A DNA stretch of 12,419 nt from JBBKWG01 sp037968835 (GTDB taxonomy: Bacteria > Pseudomonadota > Alphaproteobacteria > Rhodobacterales > Rhodobacteraceae), in contig JBBKWG010000007.1 of assembly GCA_037968835.1 (NCBI GenBank), positions 1 to 12,419 on the forward strand. Reading direction: 5' to 3'. A model generated the notes under the pieces. The model was not told where the DNA came from. It saw only the letters and a list, made by a program, of their open reading frames with translations, and searched no databases. Below, piece after piece: positions 1 through 7,018 of the stretch. The stretch's first letter is position 1. Each line of letters begins with the position of its first letter. The translations under genes and the position numbers were made by a program.

Positions 1-20
1 ACTGAACAGGAGGATTTGGA

Positions 21-404
21 ATGTCTGATTACTACAGGAAACCCGACGGCATGTGGCAGGACTGGCTGACGCTGATCATTGGCGTCTGGCTGTTCTTCTC
101 GGTCTGGCTGCTCGGCTTCTCGGGAATCGCTTTCGCGATGTGGAACGCGCTGGTGTTCGGCGTGCTTATCGCGGCGGCGGCGCTGCTCGCGATCACGCGA
201 TTCCAGTGGTGGGAGGAGTGGGTCGACATGGCGATCGGGGCCTGGCTCATCGTCTCGCCGTGGGTGCTGGGTTTCGCCAGCCTCGGCGGTGGTGACCCGA
301 TTGGGGCGACCGTTGCGACATGGAACTTCGTCGGCGTCGGCGCGGCCACGTTTCTGCTTTCGGCGTGGTCGCTTTACGATCACGGCGGGACAAGCGCCGC
401 GTGA
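21..404 (+). CDS. SPW-repeat integral membrane protein
   Basis: Predicted inner-membrane protein of 127 residues with four hydrophobic segments (about residues 15-35, 38-58, 66-86 and 100-120). The SPW family is named for a Ser-Pro-Trp motif at the end of a helix. Here the second half carries SPWVLGF (about residues 78-84), and the first half carries the related SVWLLGF (about 27-33), so the protein is an internal duplication of a two-helix unit, as is usual in this family. The start is an ATG preceded by AGGAGG at proper spacing. No enzymatic function is known for the family. The upstream promoter lies outside the window. The gene is followed by two short inverted repeats and then by an unrelated secreted protein on the same strand. 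Family assignment is firm; the role is unknown. Confidence 0.9.
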   Translation: MSDYYRKPDGMWQDWLTLIIGVWLFFSVWLLGFSGIAFAMWNALVFGVLIAAAALLAITRFQWWEEWVDMAIGAWLIVSPWVLGFASLGGGDPIGATVATWNFVGVGAATFLLSAWSLYDHGGTSAA

Positions 405-406
405 CC

Positions 407-446
407 TGATCGGCTTGATCAAATGGCGGGCGTCCTGCGCCCGCCA
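407..446. repeat. Two inverted repeats downstream of the SPW gene
   Basis: TGATC (407-411) faces GATCA (417-421) across 5 nt. A GC-rich perfect hairpin follows: TGGCGGGCG (424-432) pairs with CGCCCGCCA (438-446) around a 5-nt loop. The second could stop or stabilise the SPW transcript, but there is no U-tract after it, so it is not a textbook intrinsic terminator. The rest of 447-674 holds only the candidate promoter and ribosome binding site of the next gene. Confidence 0.45.
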
Positions 447-558
447 ACACGGGATCAAGTGCCCTGACCGCGGCGCATCGCCACCTTACCGCAACAGTGT
501 TGGCGCTAAACCAAGCAAAATCAGCACGTTAAATGCACCACCGCACTTTGCAAGCCTC

Positions 559-587
559 TTGCGCGACTCGGTCCCAGGCCCTATATC
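559..587 (+). promoter_or_regulatory. Candidate sigma-70 promoter for the small secreted protein
   Basis: TTGCGC (559-564) and TATATC (582-587) are separated by 17 nt. They lie about 90 nt upstream of the next ATG in otherwise non-coding DNA. The -10 box is a fair match and the -35 box only partial, so this is a suggestion from spacing and position. Confidence 0.3.
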
Positions 588-674
588 CCCGAAATCCGGA
601 CGAAAGGCTCCGTCCGGTGGCTGGAGGGATCGCGCCGATTCCGAGAGCGCCATCCTTTCATTGGGAGACCATCC

Positions 675-923
675 ATGCGCACCCTGATCGCGGCCCTTCT
701 CATCGCAACCGCCGCCCCCGCTTTCGCCGATACAACCACCGGCACCATCGTCGCATTCGACCGACAGGCCGACATCATCGTGATGGGCGACAAGACGATC
801 TGGCAACTCAACCCCGACACGCTGATCCCGGCCGATCTTGCCGCCGGCGACACCGTCACGATCGAGTTCACTTCGACCGGCGACGATGGCGTGAAAAGCG
901 TGGACGCTCTGAAAAAGATGTGA
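675..923 (+). CDS. Small secreted protein, DUF1344-like
   Basis: An 82-residue protein with a clear Sec signal peptide: MRT, a hydrophobic core, then APAFA followed by DTTTG, with cleavage predicted after about residue 18. The mature part of about 64 residues is rich in alternating beta-type residues (GTIVAFDRQADIIVMGDKT, then a WQL-NPDTL segment, then AGDTVTIEF). This resembles the short periplasmic DUF1344-type proteins of alphaproteobacteria, which probably form a small beta-barrel; that family link comes from recalled pattern, not a search. A GGGAG element precedes the ATG. The stop codon lies only 11 bp from the stop of the convergent gene on the other strand, with no terminator between them, so transcripts may overlap at their 3' ends. 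Function unknown. Confidence 0.85.
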   Translation: MRTLIAALLIATAAPAFADTTTGTIVAFDRQADIIVMGDKTIWQLNPDTLIPADLAAGDTVTIEFTSTGDDGVKSVDALKKM

Positions 924-934
924 GCGGTGCGGGG

Positions 935-1252
935 TCAGTAGACGCCCGCAACCTCGTACATCACCGGCTCGAACCGCGAACATAGCGCCGCTATTTCGCG
1001 GTTCCGCCGTCGCATCTCGTCGGTGCGCAACATCGCCTGAAAATCCTCGCGCCGCGCCCATTGCGAATAATTGGCGATACGGGTCTGCGCGTCGTTCACA
1101 TGCAGACCGGCGCCAAGAAATCCCTGCTGCCGGGAGATGAATTCAGAATACGCGTCCTGTAGCGCCTCAAGCAAATCGGCACAGGTGCCGGGCGAGCATT
1201 CAAAGGTCGTGATGACGGTCTGAAGCGAACGGTCGGCGGATATTTCGGGCAT
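935..1252 (-). CDS. Antibiotic-biosynthesis-monooxygenase (ABM) domain protein
   Basis: A 105-residue single-domain protein that fits the dimeric alpha/beta-barrel ABM fold. It has an N-terminal strand (LQTVITTFECSPG), an amphipathic helix (about residues 25-40), the hallmark strand QTRIANYSQWARREDFQ (about 56-72) that resembles the family's Y-x-x-W pattern, and a C-terminal strand (EPVMYEVAGVY). Members are cofactor-free monooxygenases, heme-degrading enzymes or stress proteins such as YgiN; the substrate cannot be read here. The start ATG has TAGGAGG upstream, about 10 nt away. The gene lies 100 bp downstream of the UspF-like gene on the same strand, so co-transcription is possible. Its 3' end converges on the secreted-protein gene. 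Fold family fairly sure, activity unknown. Confidence 0.8.
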   Translation of the reverse strand: MPEISADRSLQTVITTFECSPGTCADLLEALQDAYSEFISRQQGFLGAGLHVNDAQTRIANYSQWARREDFQAMLRTDEMRRRNREIAALCSRFEPVMYEVAGVY

Positions 1253-1351
1253 CTGGGCGGTCCTCCTATGGCAGACTTTACCACATGGCCGCCATCTTGC
1301 CCCGACCGCAAGGCTTTGTCGCTCGCGTCGCGTGCCCGGCGCGAAAAACTT

Positions 1352-1759
1352 CTAGCGGATCACGTGGACCGAACATTGCGCATGACGCACGACCCGGCCC
1401 GCGGTAGATCCCAGAAAGTAATCGGTCAATTCCGGCTTGTGGGACGCGATAACGATGCAGTCGTGATCGTTTCGCGTGGCGTAAGCGACGATTTCGTACC
1501 CGGCGCGGCCATGTAGAACGTGGGTTTTGAGATCACCGTCAGCGCCGGTCAGGGCCCGCACCGCAGCATGGGCGCGCTCTTCGGCAAGGCTGTGAAGGTC
1601 GTTGGGAAGCGACGCGGCCACATAGGTCGGCAGAGGCTCGATCACGGCAATAACGGTAATCGTTCCATCGTCTCCAGCCAGACCCCGAGCGACTTTCAGG
1701 GCTTCGACATGATGCGCATCGTGACCCGGATCAATCGGAAGAAGGACAGACTTGTACAT
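1352..1759 (-). CDS. Universal stress protein, UspF-like
   Basis: A 135-residue single Usp domain starting MYKSVLLPID. I chose the ATG at 1759 because AAGGAG sits 7 nt upstream; a frame-extended start at 1792 would add 11 residues that cover the ribosome binding site. The C-terminus carries IIASHKP-like and LGSTAGRVVRHAQCSVHVIR segments, very close to E. coli UspF (ASHRPDITTYLLGS, VVRHAECSVLVVR). The first glycines of the usual G-2X-G-9X-G(S/T) nucleotide motif are replaced, as in UspF, while the final GS-T remains. Family members bind nucleotides and help cells under starvation, oxygen limitation or other stress. An FNR-type inverted repeat lies upstream, which suggests control by oxygen. 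Family assignment firm; ligand and exact role inferred. Confidence 0.92.
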   Translation of the reverse strand: MYKSVLLPIDPGHDAHHVEALKVARGLAGDDGTITVIAVIEPLPTYVAASLPNDLHSLAEERAHAAVRALTGADGDLKTHVLHGRAGYEIVAYATRNDHDCIVIASHKPELTDYFLGSTAGRVVRHAQCSVHVIR

Positions 1760-1810
1760 CGCAATCTCCTTTTCATTCATCAAGAAAAGCACGGTGCTTA
1801 CGGCGATGCC

Positions 1811-1824
1811 TTGATCTGCCTCAA
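1811..1824 (-). promoter_or_regulatory. FNR/FnrL-type operator upstream of the UspF-like gene
   Basis: On the minus strand this reads TTGAG-GCAG-ATCAA; on the plus strand TTGAT-CTGC-CTCAA. The FNR/FnrL consensus is TTGAT-N4-ATCAA, so there is one mismatch in ten defined bases. The centre is about 58 bp upstream of the start codon. A class II activator site at -41.5 would put transcription start near 1776, leaving a short leader with the AAGGAG box. A CRP/DNR-type regulator could recognise a similar site. Confidence 0.5.
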
Positions 1825-1877
1825 CAAATTTTCCGGGTCGATGATCGTGCGAAAATCGGCCCGGAATTGTTCTGCCG

Positions 1878-4166
1878 CTAGACCGGTTTGTCGACCCGCG
1901 CCGTCACATTGACTCTACCTTTCAACGCGACAGGCCAGGTAAGCAACACCTGATTTTTCTCCGCACCCGCTTCCGGTGTGACGTATGGATGGGAGAAGTC
2001 AGTCATATCCAGCGAATTTAGCACAGGTCCTTCCGTGACCACCGATGTCACCTCGCGCGCCCGTCCGCCGAACGGCAGATAGCCCGACACATCAAGCGAC
2101 CACGTGGTAGCGACCGAAACCTGATCGAACTGAAGCGTTACCGGATTGATCGTGTTCTGCCCGATCCCGTTGAACGTGTTGCCGGAGAAAACGACATTCC
2201 GCGTCAAAGCGAAATCAAGCGTCGCGATGCTGTCGTCCAGCTTTTCGATCCGCTCGGTCGTGCCGTTCAGCGATTTGAACGTGTTGCCGGTGACGCTCAG
2301 CCCCTGAATGAAATGGCCCGGCCCGAAAGGCTTGACGACGAGCCACGAGAAATACGAGGCGGCATCGTTGACGGTGAATATATTGCCGGTGACCGACAGC
2401 CCGCCGAACGAATACTCGGACGCGAATTCGGGCGCCGCATCGTGCTCGTTCGTCCATTCGATGAAACTGTTGTCGATGTAATTGCCCGTGATCACCGACT
2501 TGACGTTCGGATAGGTCAGAACCTTCCACGCAACGCGCGGTCCGTCAGTGACGTTGTCGCCCTGAAACCAGTGGTTGCCTACGATCAGATGACCGTTGCC
2601 GTGCAGCACCATGGTCGTGCCGAACCGCTGAAACCGGCTGTCGCGGATCTTGGCGTCGTTGGCGTTGACGTTGAAACCAAGCGATATGCGATCCGTTGCA
2701 GTCACCGCCTGCTCGTCCGAGGCGAAATGACACCGGTCGATCTGCAAATCCTGACAACCGCGCCCGTGGCTGGTGATGCCCCGGTTCTTCGGCTTGGTGA
2801 TGAAGCTGTCCTTGAGATGAAAGGTCTCGCCGGACGGAGCCAGCAGAATGCCGCTGGCGTCACCCTGACAATGGATCTCGACGTCGCTCAAAGTGAACTT
2901 CGACAGTTTGGTGAAGCCCGAGAAGTCGAGCACGTAGCGGAACCGCGTGAAGGTATAGTTTTGCGAGGCCGGCGCATCGAATAGCGGTTGACTGAGCGTC
3001 AGCGTCCCCGCTCCGATATTGCGCGCGGTGACGTAGACCTCGCGCCCGACGCCCGCCCCCTCGACCAGTGATCCGACAGCGATATTGGCGATGTTCACAA
3101 CGTCGCTCAGGGTCGTTGGCTGGCCTGTATCGTAGCCCGCCTGACTGGTCTGGATATCCGCATCCCAGTTTGGCCCCGGCACGACATTGAACTGTCCGTT
3201 GCGGATGACGCGGCGGATTTCATAGGTGTCGGTCCCGGCAGCCGCCGCCATGTCGATCGGTTCGGTGACTTCGATCCTTCGCCCGCCAAGGTCCAGACTT
3301 TCGTGATCGGAGAATTGCAAAAGCGCCTGAAACGCCTTGCGAAAGCCAAGCGGTTCATCACCAAACGCCGCCGCATAACTCGGAAGATCAAGATTCCGGC
3401 GCAGGATCAAATGCTTGTCGGCGGGCATCGTCACGGTCCCGGTGAACCGCGCTGGGTATTCCAGCGTCACGCTGTCGGACAAAACGAAGGTGCCTTCCGG
3501 TATCAGGATACCACGTCCCGCCGCAGCCGCATTGGCCGCCAGAAACGCGGGCCGGTCATCGGTGACGCCATCACCCGTCGCCCCGAAATCGCGGACATCG
3601 ACCCAATCCATCATGGTGCGGTGAAAGACCGATGTGACATCGTCGATCTGGATATCGTCGATCCGCACGATGCCGCCGGTCGGCCCGGTCAGATCCAGCC
3701 CGAAGTGGCCGTATATCACCGGAACGCCCCAGATCATGTCGACGCCCGTGCGCGGACCCGATCCGACGATGGCCGATACCTCGACGACCGTGCCATAACT
3801 CGTCAGCGTCATCGATCCGGCGTTGGCAGGGACACCGGCGACAGCCGCGCCCCCCGACGCCCCCGCCCAACCAGCGATCCGCACTGTCGGCAAAGGGCCC
3901 GATATGGCCTTCACCCGCGCTGTCACGCGCAGATAGCAGCCCGGCAGGATCGGCGTTTCCCCGGTGTAGCGCAGCTTTTGCAGCGTGTCGGTTTTAAAAA
4001 GCTCAAGACAGCCCCCGAAATCGAGGTCGCTTGGCACCAGCGCCGCGGTCGCGACACCGTCATAGGTCGCCGAACCGGGCGTCCCGTCTTCGCGAGACCA
4101 GACAGCCAGTCCACCGGAGAACGCCGGAGGCGTCAGCGCCAGACCGTCGGTGATTGCCTTGTTCAT
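1878..4166 (-). CDS. Right-handed parallel beta-helix protein (pectate-lyase-3 / GH28-like fold)
   Basis: A 762-residue protein. Residues 1-188 look like a beta-sandwich with a carbohydrate-binding appearance (LRVTARVKA, VRIDDIQIDDV). At residues 189-205 stands the pectate-lyase-3 entry motif VDVRDFGATGDGVTDD, followed by a long region of short strands and turns with repeated NxF/GNxF steps (VTGNIFTVN, VTGNTFKSL, FSGNTFNGI), typical of a beta-helix. A short C-terminal strand-rich cap ends at DKPV. There is no signal peptide and no membrane segment. I chose the ATG at 4166 (MNKAITDG) because GGGAAAGGG lies about 9-14 nt upstream; the frame stays open to 4244, but that part holds hairpins and an Arg-rich sequence that does not look coding. 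Such folds occur in polysaccharide-cleaving enzymes and in tailspikes of phages. No catalytic residues can be assigned, so substrate and location are open. Confidence 0.85.
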   Translation of the reverse strand: MNKAITDGLALTPPAFSGGLAVWSREDGTPGSATYDGVATAALVPSDLDFGGCLELFKTDTLQKLRYTGETPILPGCYLRVTARVKAISGPLPTVRIAGWAGASGGAAVAGVPANAGSMTLTSYGTVVEVSAIVGSGPRTGVDMIWGVPVIYGHFGLDLTGPTGGIVRIDDIQIDDVTSVFHRTMMDWVDVRDFGATGDGVTDDRPAFLAANAAAAGRGILIPEGTFVLSDSVTLEYPARFTGTVTMPADKHLILRRNLDLPSYAAAFGDEPLGFRKAFQALLQFSDHESLDLGGRRIEVTEPIDMAAAAGTDTYEIRRVIRNGQFNVVPGPNWDADIQTSQAGYDTGQPTTLSDVVNIANIAVGSLVEGAGVGREVYVTARNIGAGTLTLSQPLFDAPASQNYTFTRFRYVLDFSGFTKLSKFTLSDVEIHCQGDASGILLAPSGETFHLKDSFITKPKNRGITSHGRGCQDLQIDRCHFASDEQAVTATDRISLGFNVNANDAKIRDSRFQRFGTTMVLHGNGHLIVGNHWFQGDNVTDGPRVAWKVLTYPNVKSVITGNYIDNSFIEWTNEHDAAPEFASEYSFGGLSVTGNIFTVNDAASYFSWLVVKPFGPGHFIQGLSVTGNTFKSLNGTTERIEKLDDSIATLDFALTRNVVFSGNTFNGIGQNTINPVTLQFDQVSVATTWSLDVSGYLPFGGRAREVTSVVTEGPVLNSLDMTDFSHPYVTPEAGAEKNQVLLTWPVALKGRVNVTARVDKPV

Positions 4167-4194
4167 GTGCGAGACCCTTTCCCAGATCATTCGA

Positions 4195-4254
4195 AAACCG
4201 CGCCGGATCGCCCGGCGGTTTGGCTTTCGTGACTTGCCGGGCATTTCGTCCGGC
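4195..4254 (-). repeat. Two GC-rich hairpins in the leader of the beta-helix gene
   Basis: Hairpin 1 (4195-4221): on the minus strand AAACCGCCGG-gcgat-CCGGCG-CG-GTTTT. A six-pair GC stem is extended by AAAC/GTTT past a 2-nt bulge and ends in four Ts. Hairpin 2 (4236-4254): GCCGG and CCGGC arms around a 9-nt loop. They lie between the CtrA-type box and the start codon. They could be a weak terminator for the upstream DUF4864 gene or a leader structure of the beta-helix mRNA. Confidence 0.4.
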
Positions 4255-4282
4255 GACGGGAATGGGTTTTAGGCGGACTGGT

Positions 4283-4297
4283 TTAATCGCGCTTTAA
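4283..4297 (-). promoter_or_regulatory. CtrA-type binding site
   Basis: TTAA (4283-4286), seven bases, TTAA (4294-4297): an exact match to the CtrA full-site consensus TTAA-N7-TTAA; on the plus strand the C that often follows is also present. It sits inside a wider near-palindrome, GGTTTAA-tcgcgc-TTTAACC (4280-4299). It lies 117 bp upstream of the beta-helix start and 24 bp past the stop of the DUF4864 gene, in non-coding DNA. CtrA is the conserved alphaproteobacterial response regulator, which in Rhodobacterales controls motility and gene transfer agent functions. Binding is inferred only from the match. Confidence 0.5.
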
Positions 4298-4320
4298 CCA
4301 TGCGTTCGGTGGGTCGAGTA

Positions 4321-4737
4321 TCAGGCCCCGACACCGGGCGCGCGCAAAAGCTGTACTGCGTTGATCTGCCAGCCATTTTCGCCGGGAATCATCTGATAAT
4401 CGAGGATGTGCAACGCGCCATTCTGATCCTGTATCATCAATTTCTGCCACAGCATTCCGTCGATGTCGCGCAACTCCAGGAAGCGCAGTTCGCCGGGGCG
4501 CCAGACCATAGGATAGCCCTGTCGCACCATGTTCCCGAAATTGTCGGGGGTCCCGAAAATGCCTTTGATGTTGGGCGAGGCATAGGTGAACGCGGTTGCG
4601 AAATCGTCAGCCCGGAATGCCTCGATCTGGGACGTGATCGTCCCCTCGATCGCCGGATCGGCCGCACGCACGTCCTGTGCGAAAACCGACATGGCCATGA
4701 AAATACTCAGAAAAACCGACAAAGCCAAAGCGCGCAT
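4321..4737 (-). CDS. Secreted DUF4864-family protein
   Basis: A 138-residue protein with an N-terminal Sec signal (MRALALSVFLSIFMAMSVFA, cleavage near residue 20). The mature domain of about 115 residues matches the DUF4864 pattern: an initial helix ending IEAFRADDFATAFTYASPNI, then IFGTPDNFGNMVRQGYPMVW, and C-terminal strands containing LHILDYQMIPGENGWQINAV. The fold is expected to be NTF2/cystatin-like, and the function of the family is unknown. The ATG at 4737 has GGAGG at 8 nt; the open frame runs further upstream without support. The gene lies 95 bp downstream of lysK on the same strand, so it may be co-transcribed, but a perfect palindrome in that gap suggests its own control. The protein probably acts in the periplasm. 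Confidence 0.85.
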   Translation of the reverse strand: MRALALSVFLSIFMAMSVFAQDVRAADPAIEGTITSQIEAFRADDFATAFTYASPNIKGIFGTPDNFGNMVRQGYPMVWRPGELRFLELRDIDGMLWQKLMIQDQNGALHILDYQMIPGENGWQINAVQLLRAPGVGA

Positions 4738-4785
4738 ATCCTGTCCTCCATCGCAGATCGCTACCGGACCCACGTGGAAAGCTAG

Positions 4786-4798
4786 GTGAAAGTTTCAC
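4786..4798. promoter_or_regulatory. Palindrome GTGAAAGTTTCAC, possible operator
   Basis: A perfect 6-bp inverted repeat around a single central base, about 50-60 bp upstream of the DUF4864 start and 35 bp past the lysK stop. Its size and position suit a small dimeric regulator. The arms are too short and the T tract too poor for a terminator. The regulator is unknown. Confidence 0.3.
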
Positions 4799-4832
4799 GC
4801 CGTCCAGAAACCTGCGTTGCCCGCGACCCGGC

Positions 4833-6410
4833 TCAGAGAAGTTCGCCCGTCAGCGCCTTGTCGATCAGCACCAGCGTTTCTTCGATCCCGTAAAGCGCGA
4901 TAAAGCCGCCAAAGCGCGGGCCCTGGCTGGCCCCGAGCAGAACTTCGTAGAGCGCCTTGAACCAGTCCCTCAGCGGCTCGAAATCGTGCTCCTTGCCGAC
5001 CGCGAATACCATCGACTGCAATTCTTCGGGATCGACCGGCGCGTCCCACGCCACAAGCCGCGCCCGCAGGTCCTCCAGCGCCGCGCGTTCCTTGTCATCG
5101 GCGGCCCGAAATGTCCGGTTCGGCTTCACGAAATCGTTGAAGTATCGCACCGCATGTCCAACCGCCGCATCCATATCGGGATTCGTCGTTGCCGAAGCAT
5201 CGGGCGCATAGCGGTGGATGAACCCCCAAAGCGTTTCCTTGTCCTTGGCCCCCGAAACGCTCGCGAGGTTAAGCAGCATCGCGAACGGCACGACCAATTT
5301 CGAGACCGGCACGTCGTGACCATGGATGTGAAACACCGGATTGTTCAGCCGCGCTACCTCGTCCTGCTCGGCGTAAGCGCGCAATTGCTGGTGGTATTCA
5401 TCTACCGCCTTCGGAATCACGTCGAAATGCAGCCGCTTGGCGGTCTTCGGCTTGGCATACATGAAATACGACAGGCTCTCGGTCGAAGCATAGGCCAGCC
5501 ATTCGTCGATCGAAATCCCGTTGCCCTTCGACTTGGAAATCTTCTGACCGATCTCGTCGAGGAACAGTTCATACGTGAACACCTCGGGCGGCGTGCCGCC
5601 AAGAACCCGGCAAATCGCAGAATAAATCGGCGTATTCGGGGCATGTTCCTTGCCATAGGGCTCGAAATCCACACCCAGGGCCGCCCAACGCGCGCCGAAA
5701 TCGGGCTTCCACTGAAATTTGACGTTGCCGCCCGTCACCGGCAGCGTCGTCTCGGTCCCGTCCTCGTCATCAAAGGTAATCGTGCCGTCCTTGGCGTTCA
5801 CCTCCTTGATCGGCACGTAAAGCACCCGGCCCGACTGCGGCGAGATCGGCAGAAATATCGAATAGGTCTGCTGACGCTCCTCGCGCAGGCTTTTCAGCAT
5901 GACCTCCATCAGCGCATCATAGCGTTCGCACGCCAGCAGCAGCGTCTCGTCGAAGCGCCCCGAGCGATAGAATTCCGCCGCCGAATAGAACTCGTAATCA
6001 AATCCGAACGTATCCAGAAACCGCCGCAGCATGGCGTTGTTGTGGTGCCCGAAGCTTTCGAACTCGCCGAATGGATCCGGCACGCGCGTCAGCGGCCTTT
6101 GCAGATGTTCGGCCAGCATTTCAGGATTCGGCACGTTGTCCGGCACCTTGCGCAGCCCGTCCATGTCGTCGGAAAAGCAGATCAGCTTGGTCGGGATATC
6201 CGAAAGGATCTCGAACGCGCGCCGCACCATCGTCGTACGCAGAACTTCGCCGAACGTCCCGATATGCGGCAATCCCGATGGGCCATATCCGGTTTCAAAC
6301 AGAACGAATCCCTTCTCGGGCGGGGCCTTCTCATACCGTTTGATTAGCCGTCGCGCTTCCTCAAAAGGCCAGGCCTTCGATGTCATCGCAGCATCTCTCA
6401 CAGCGGTCAT
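4833..6410 (-). CDS. lysK: Lysyl-tRNA synthetase, class I
   Basis: Attaches lysine to tRNA-Lys in the cytoplasm, using ATP. At 525 residues it has the usual length of class I LysRS, the archaeal-type enzyme that replaces class II LysS in many alphaproteobacteria and spirochaetes. The Rossmann catalytic domain shows the HIGH signature as GLPHIGTFGE (H49-I-G-T52) after ETGYGPSG. The second signature (KMSKS) appears as KISKS at residues 290-294, inside QKISKSKGNGISIDEW. The C-terminal part from about residue 330 is helical, as expected for the anticodon-binding domain. The ATG at 6410 has AAGGA about 9 nt upstream; an in-frame ATG at 6386 is less well supported. It is divergent from the TerB-like gene, with about 114 bp between the starts. 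The identification is essentially certain. Confidence 0.97.
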   Translation of the reverse strand: MTAVRDAAMTSKAWPFEEARRLIKRYEKAPPEKGFVLFETGYGPSGLPHIGTFGEVLRTTMVRRAFEILSDIPTKLICFSDDMDGLRKVPDNVPNPEMLAEHLQRPLTRVPDPFGEFESFGHHNNAMLRRFLDTFGFDYEFYSAAEFYRSGRFDETLLLACERYDALMEVMLKSLREERQQTYSIFLPISPQSGRVLYVPIKEVNAKDGTITFDDEDGTETTLPVTGGNVKFQWKPDFGARWAALGVDFEPYGKEHAPNTPIYSAICRVLGGTPPEVFTYELFLDEIGQKISKSKGNGISIDEWLAYASTESLSYFMYAKPKTAKRLHFDVIPKAVDEYHQQLRAYAEQDEVARLNNPVFHIHGHDVPVSKLVVPFAMLLNLASVSGAKDKETLWGFIHRYAPDASATTNPDMDAAVGHAVRYFNDFVKPNRTFRAADDKERAALEDLRARLVAWDAPVDPEELQSMVFAVGKEHDFEPLRDWFKALYEVLLGASQGPRFGGFIALYGIEETLVLIDKALTGELL

Positions 6411-6467
6411 GGAGTTTCGTCCTTGCAGGTAATCCGGAACCTTCCCGGTATCGGCGTCCGCTACCTA

Positions 6468-6496
6468 TTGCCCGCCACCGATGGCGTCAATAAATA
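6468..6496 (+). promoter_or_regulatory. Candidate sigma-70 promoter of the TerB-like gene
   Basis: TTGCCC (6468-6473), 17 nt, TAAATA (6491-6496). Transcription would begin near 6503, just before the ribosome binding site GGAAGG (6511-6516). The fit supports translation starting at the GTG at 6525 rather than at the upstream TTG. Confidence 0.4.
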
Positions 6497-6524
6497 CAGG
6501 CAGACATATTGGAAGGATAAAGAC

Positions 6525-6947
6525 GTGCCTCAGAGCCCCGACGACTTCACTGCGCAGGATGCGCTGGTCGCAATCATGATTGCGGTCTCCGCTTCCGACG
6601 AGTCGATCCGGACGTCGGAACTGGTCACTATCGAGCGTATGGTGAACCACCTTCCGGTCTTCGCCGACTATCCCGGTGATCGACTGAAAAGCGTCTCGAA
6701 CGTGGTTTTCAATATGTTTCAGGACGAAGACGGTCTGGATCAGCTATGGGAAATGACACGTCGCGCCCTGCCTGTCCGGATGTTCGAAACCGCCTATGTC
6801 ATGGCCTGCGATGTCGTCGCGGCGGACGGCAAGGCCGGGGAAAGCGAACTGCGTCTGCTGGAAGAAATGCGCTACGAACTGAACATCGACCGCTTGCACG
6901 CCGCCGCCATCGAACGCGCCGCCCGTGCGCGACACATGGCTCTCTGA
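6525..6947 (+). CDS. TerB-family (tellurite-resistance-like) protein
   Basis: A 140-residue, mostly helical protein of the TerB fold. Acidic, helix-rich segments are visible: TAQDALVAIMIAVSASDE near the N-terminus and the second half of the internal pseudo-repeat, FETAYVMACDVVAADGKAGESE (about residues 88-109). The repeated AxxVAxxDG/xxxE pattern in both halves is typical of the family, where acidic residues may bind metal. I chose GTG at 6525 because GGAAGG lies 8 nt upstream and a promoter lies just before; the frame also extends to a TTG at 6423, but the extra 34 residues overlap the intergenic promoter region. Known members are linked to tellurite or membrane stress, but single TerB proteins have no proven activity. 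Cytoplasmic, no signal peptide. It is convergent with the acidic membrane protein gene, with a shared terminator between. Confidence 0.85.
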   Translation: MPQSPDDFTAQDALVAIMIAVSASDESIRTSELVTIERMVNHLPVFADYPGDRLKSVSNVVFNMFQDEDGLDQLWEMTRRALPVRMFETAYVMACDVVAADGKAGESELRLLEEMRYELNIDRLHAAAIERAARARHMAL

Positions 6948-6962
6948 CGCTTTCACCACGAA

Positions 6963-6990
6963 AAAGGACGGCCCGATCGAGCCGCCCTTT
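6963..6990. terminator. Bidirectional terminator between terB-like and acidic-protein genes
   Basis: AAAGG-A-CGGC (6963-6972) pairs with GCCG-C-CCTTT (6981-6990), with one A-C mismatch and an 8-nt loop. On the minus strand the stem is followed by TTTTT, so it should best end the leftward transcript; on the plus strand the T tract is short. It lies 15 bp after the terB-like stop and 28 bp after the stop of the opposing gene. Confidence 0.7.
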
Positions 6991-7018
6991 CAAGTTCGAT
7001 TGCCGACGGCAAGACCAA

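Noticed and set aside
486..1061. 191-codon minus-strand frame over the small secreted protein gene
   Set aside because: It overlaps two better-supported genes and has no recognisable domain or ribosome binding site.
4167..4244. 26-residue extension of the beta-helix protein as a possible signal or anchor
   Set aside because: The residues are Arg/Lys-rich without a hydrophobic core, and the DNA holds a hairpin and the ribosome binding site of the ATG at 4166.
4986..6347. Open frame of 453 codons opposite lysK
   Set aside because: Mirror frame of a certain gene, with a biased composition and no recognisable domain.
6436..6460. GGAAC at 6436 as another EcfG-type promoter, before the TerB-like gene
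   Set aside because: No CGTT at 16 or 17 nt; only CGTC at 14 nt.
6423..6524. N-terminal extension of the TerB-like protein from a TTG
   Set aside because: No ribosome binding site at the TTG; the extension covers a likely promoter, and a GTG at 6525 has GGAAGG at ideal distance.
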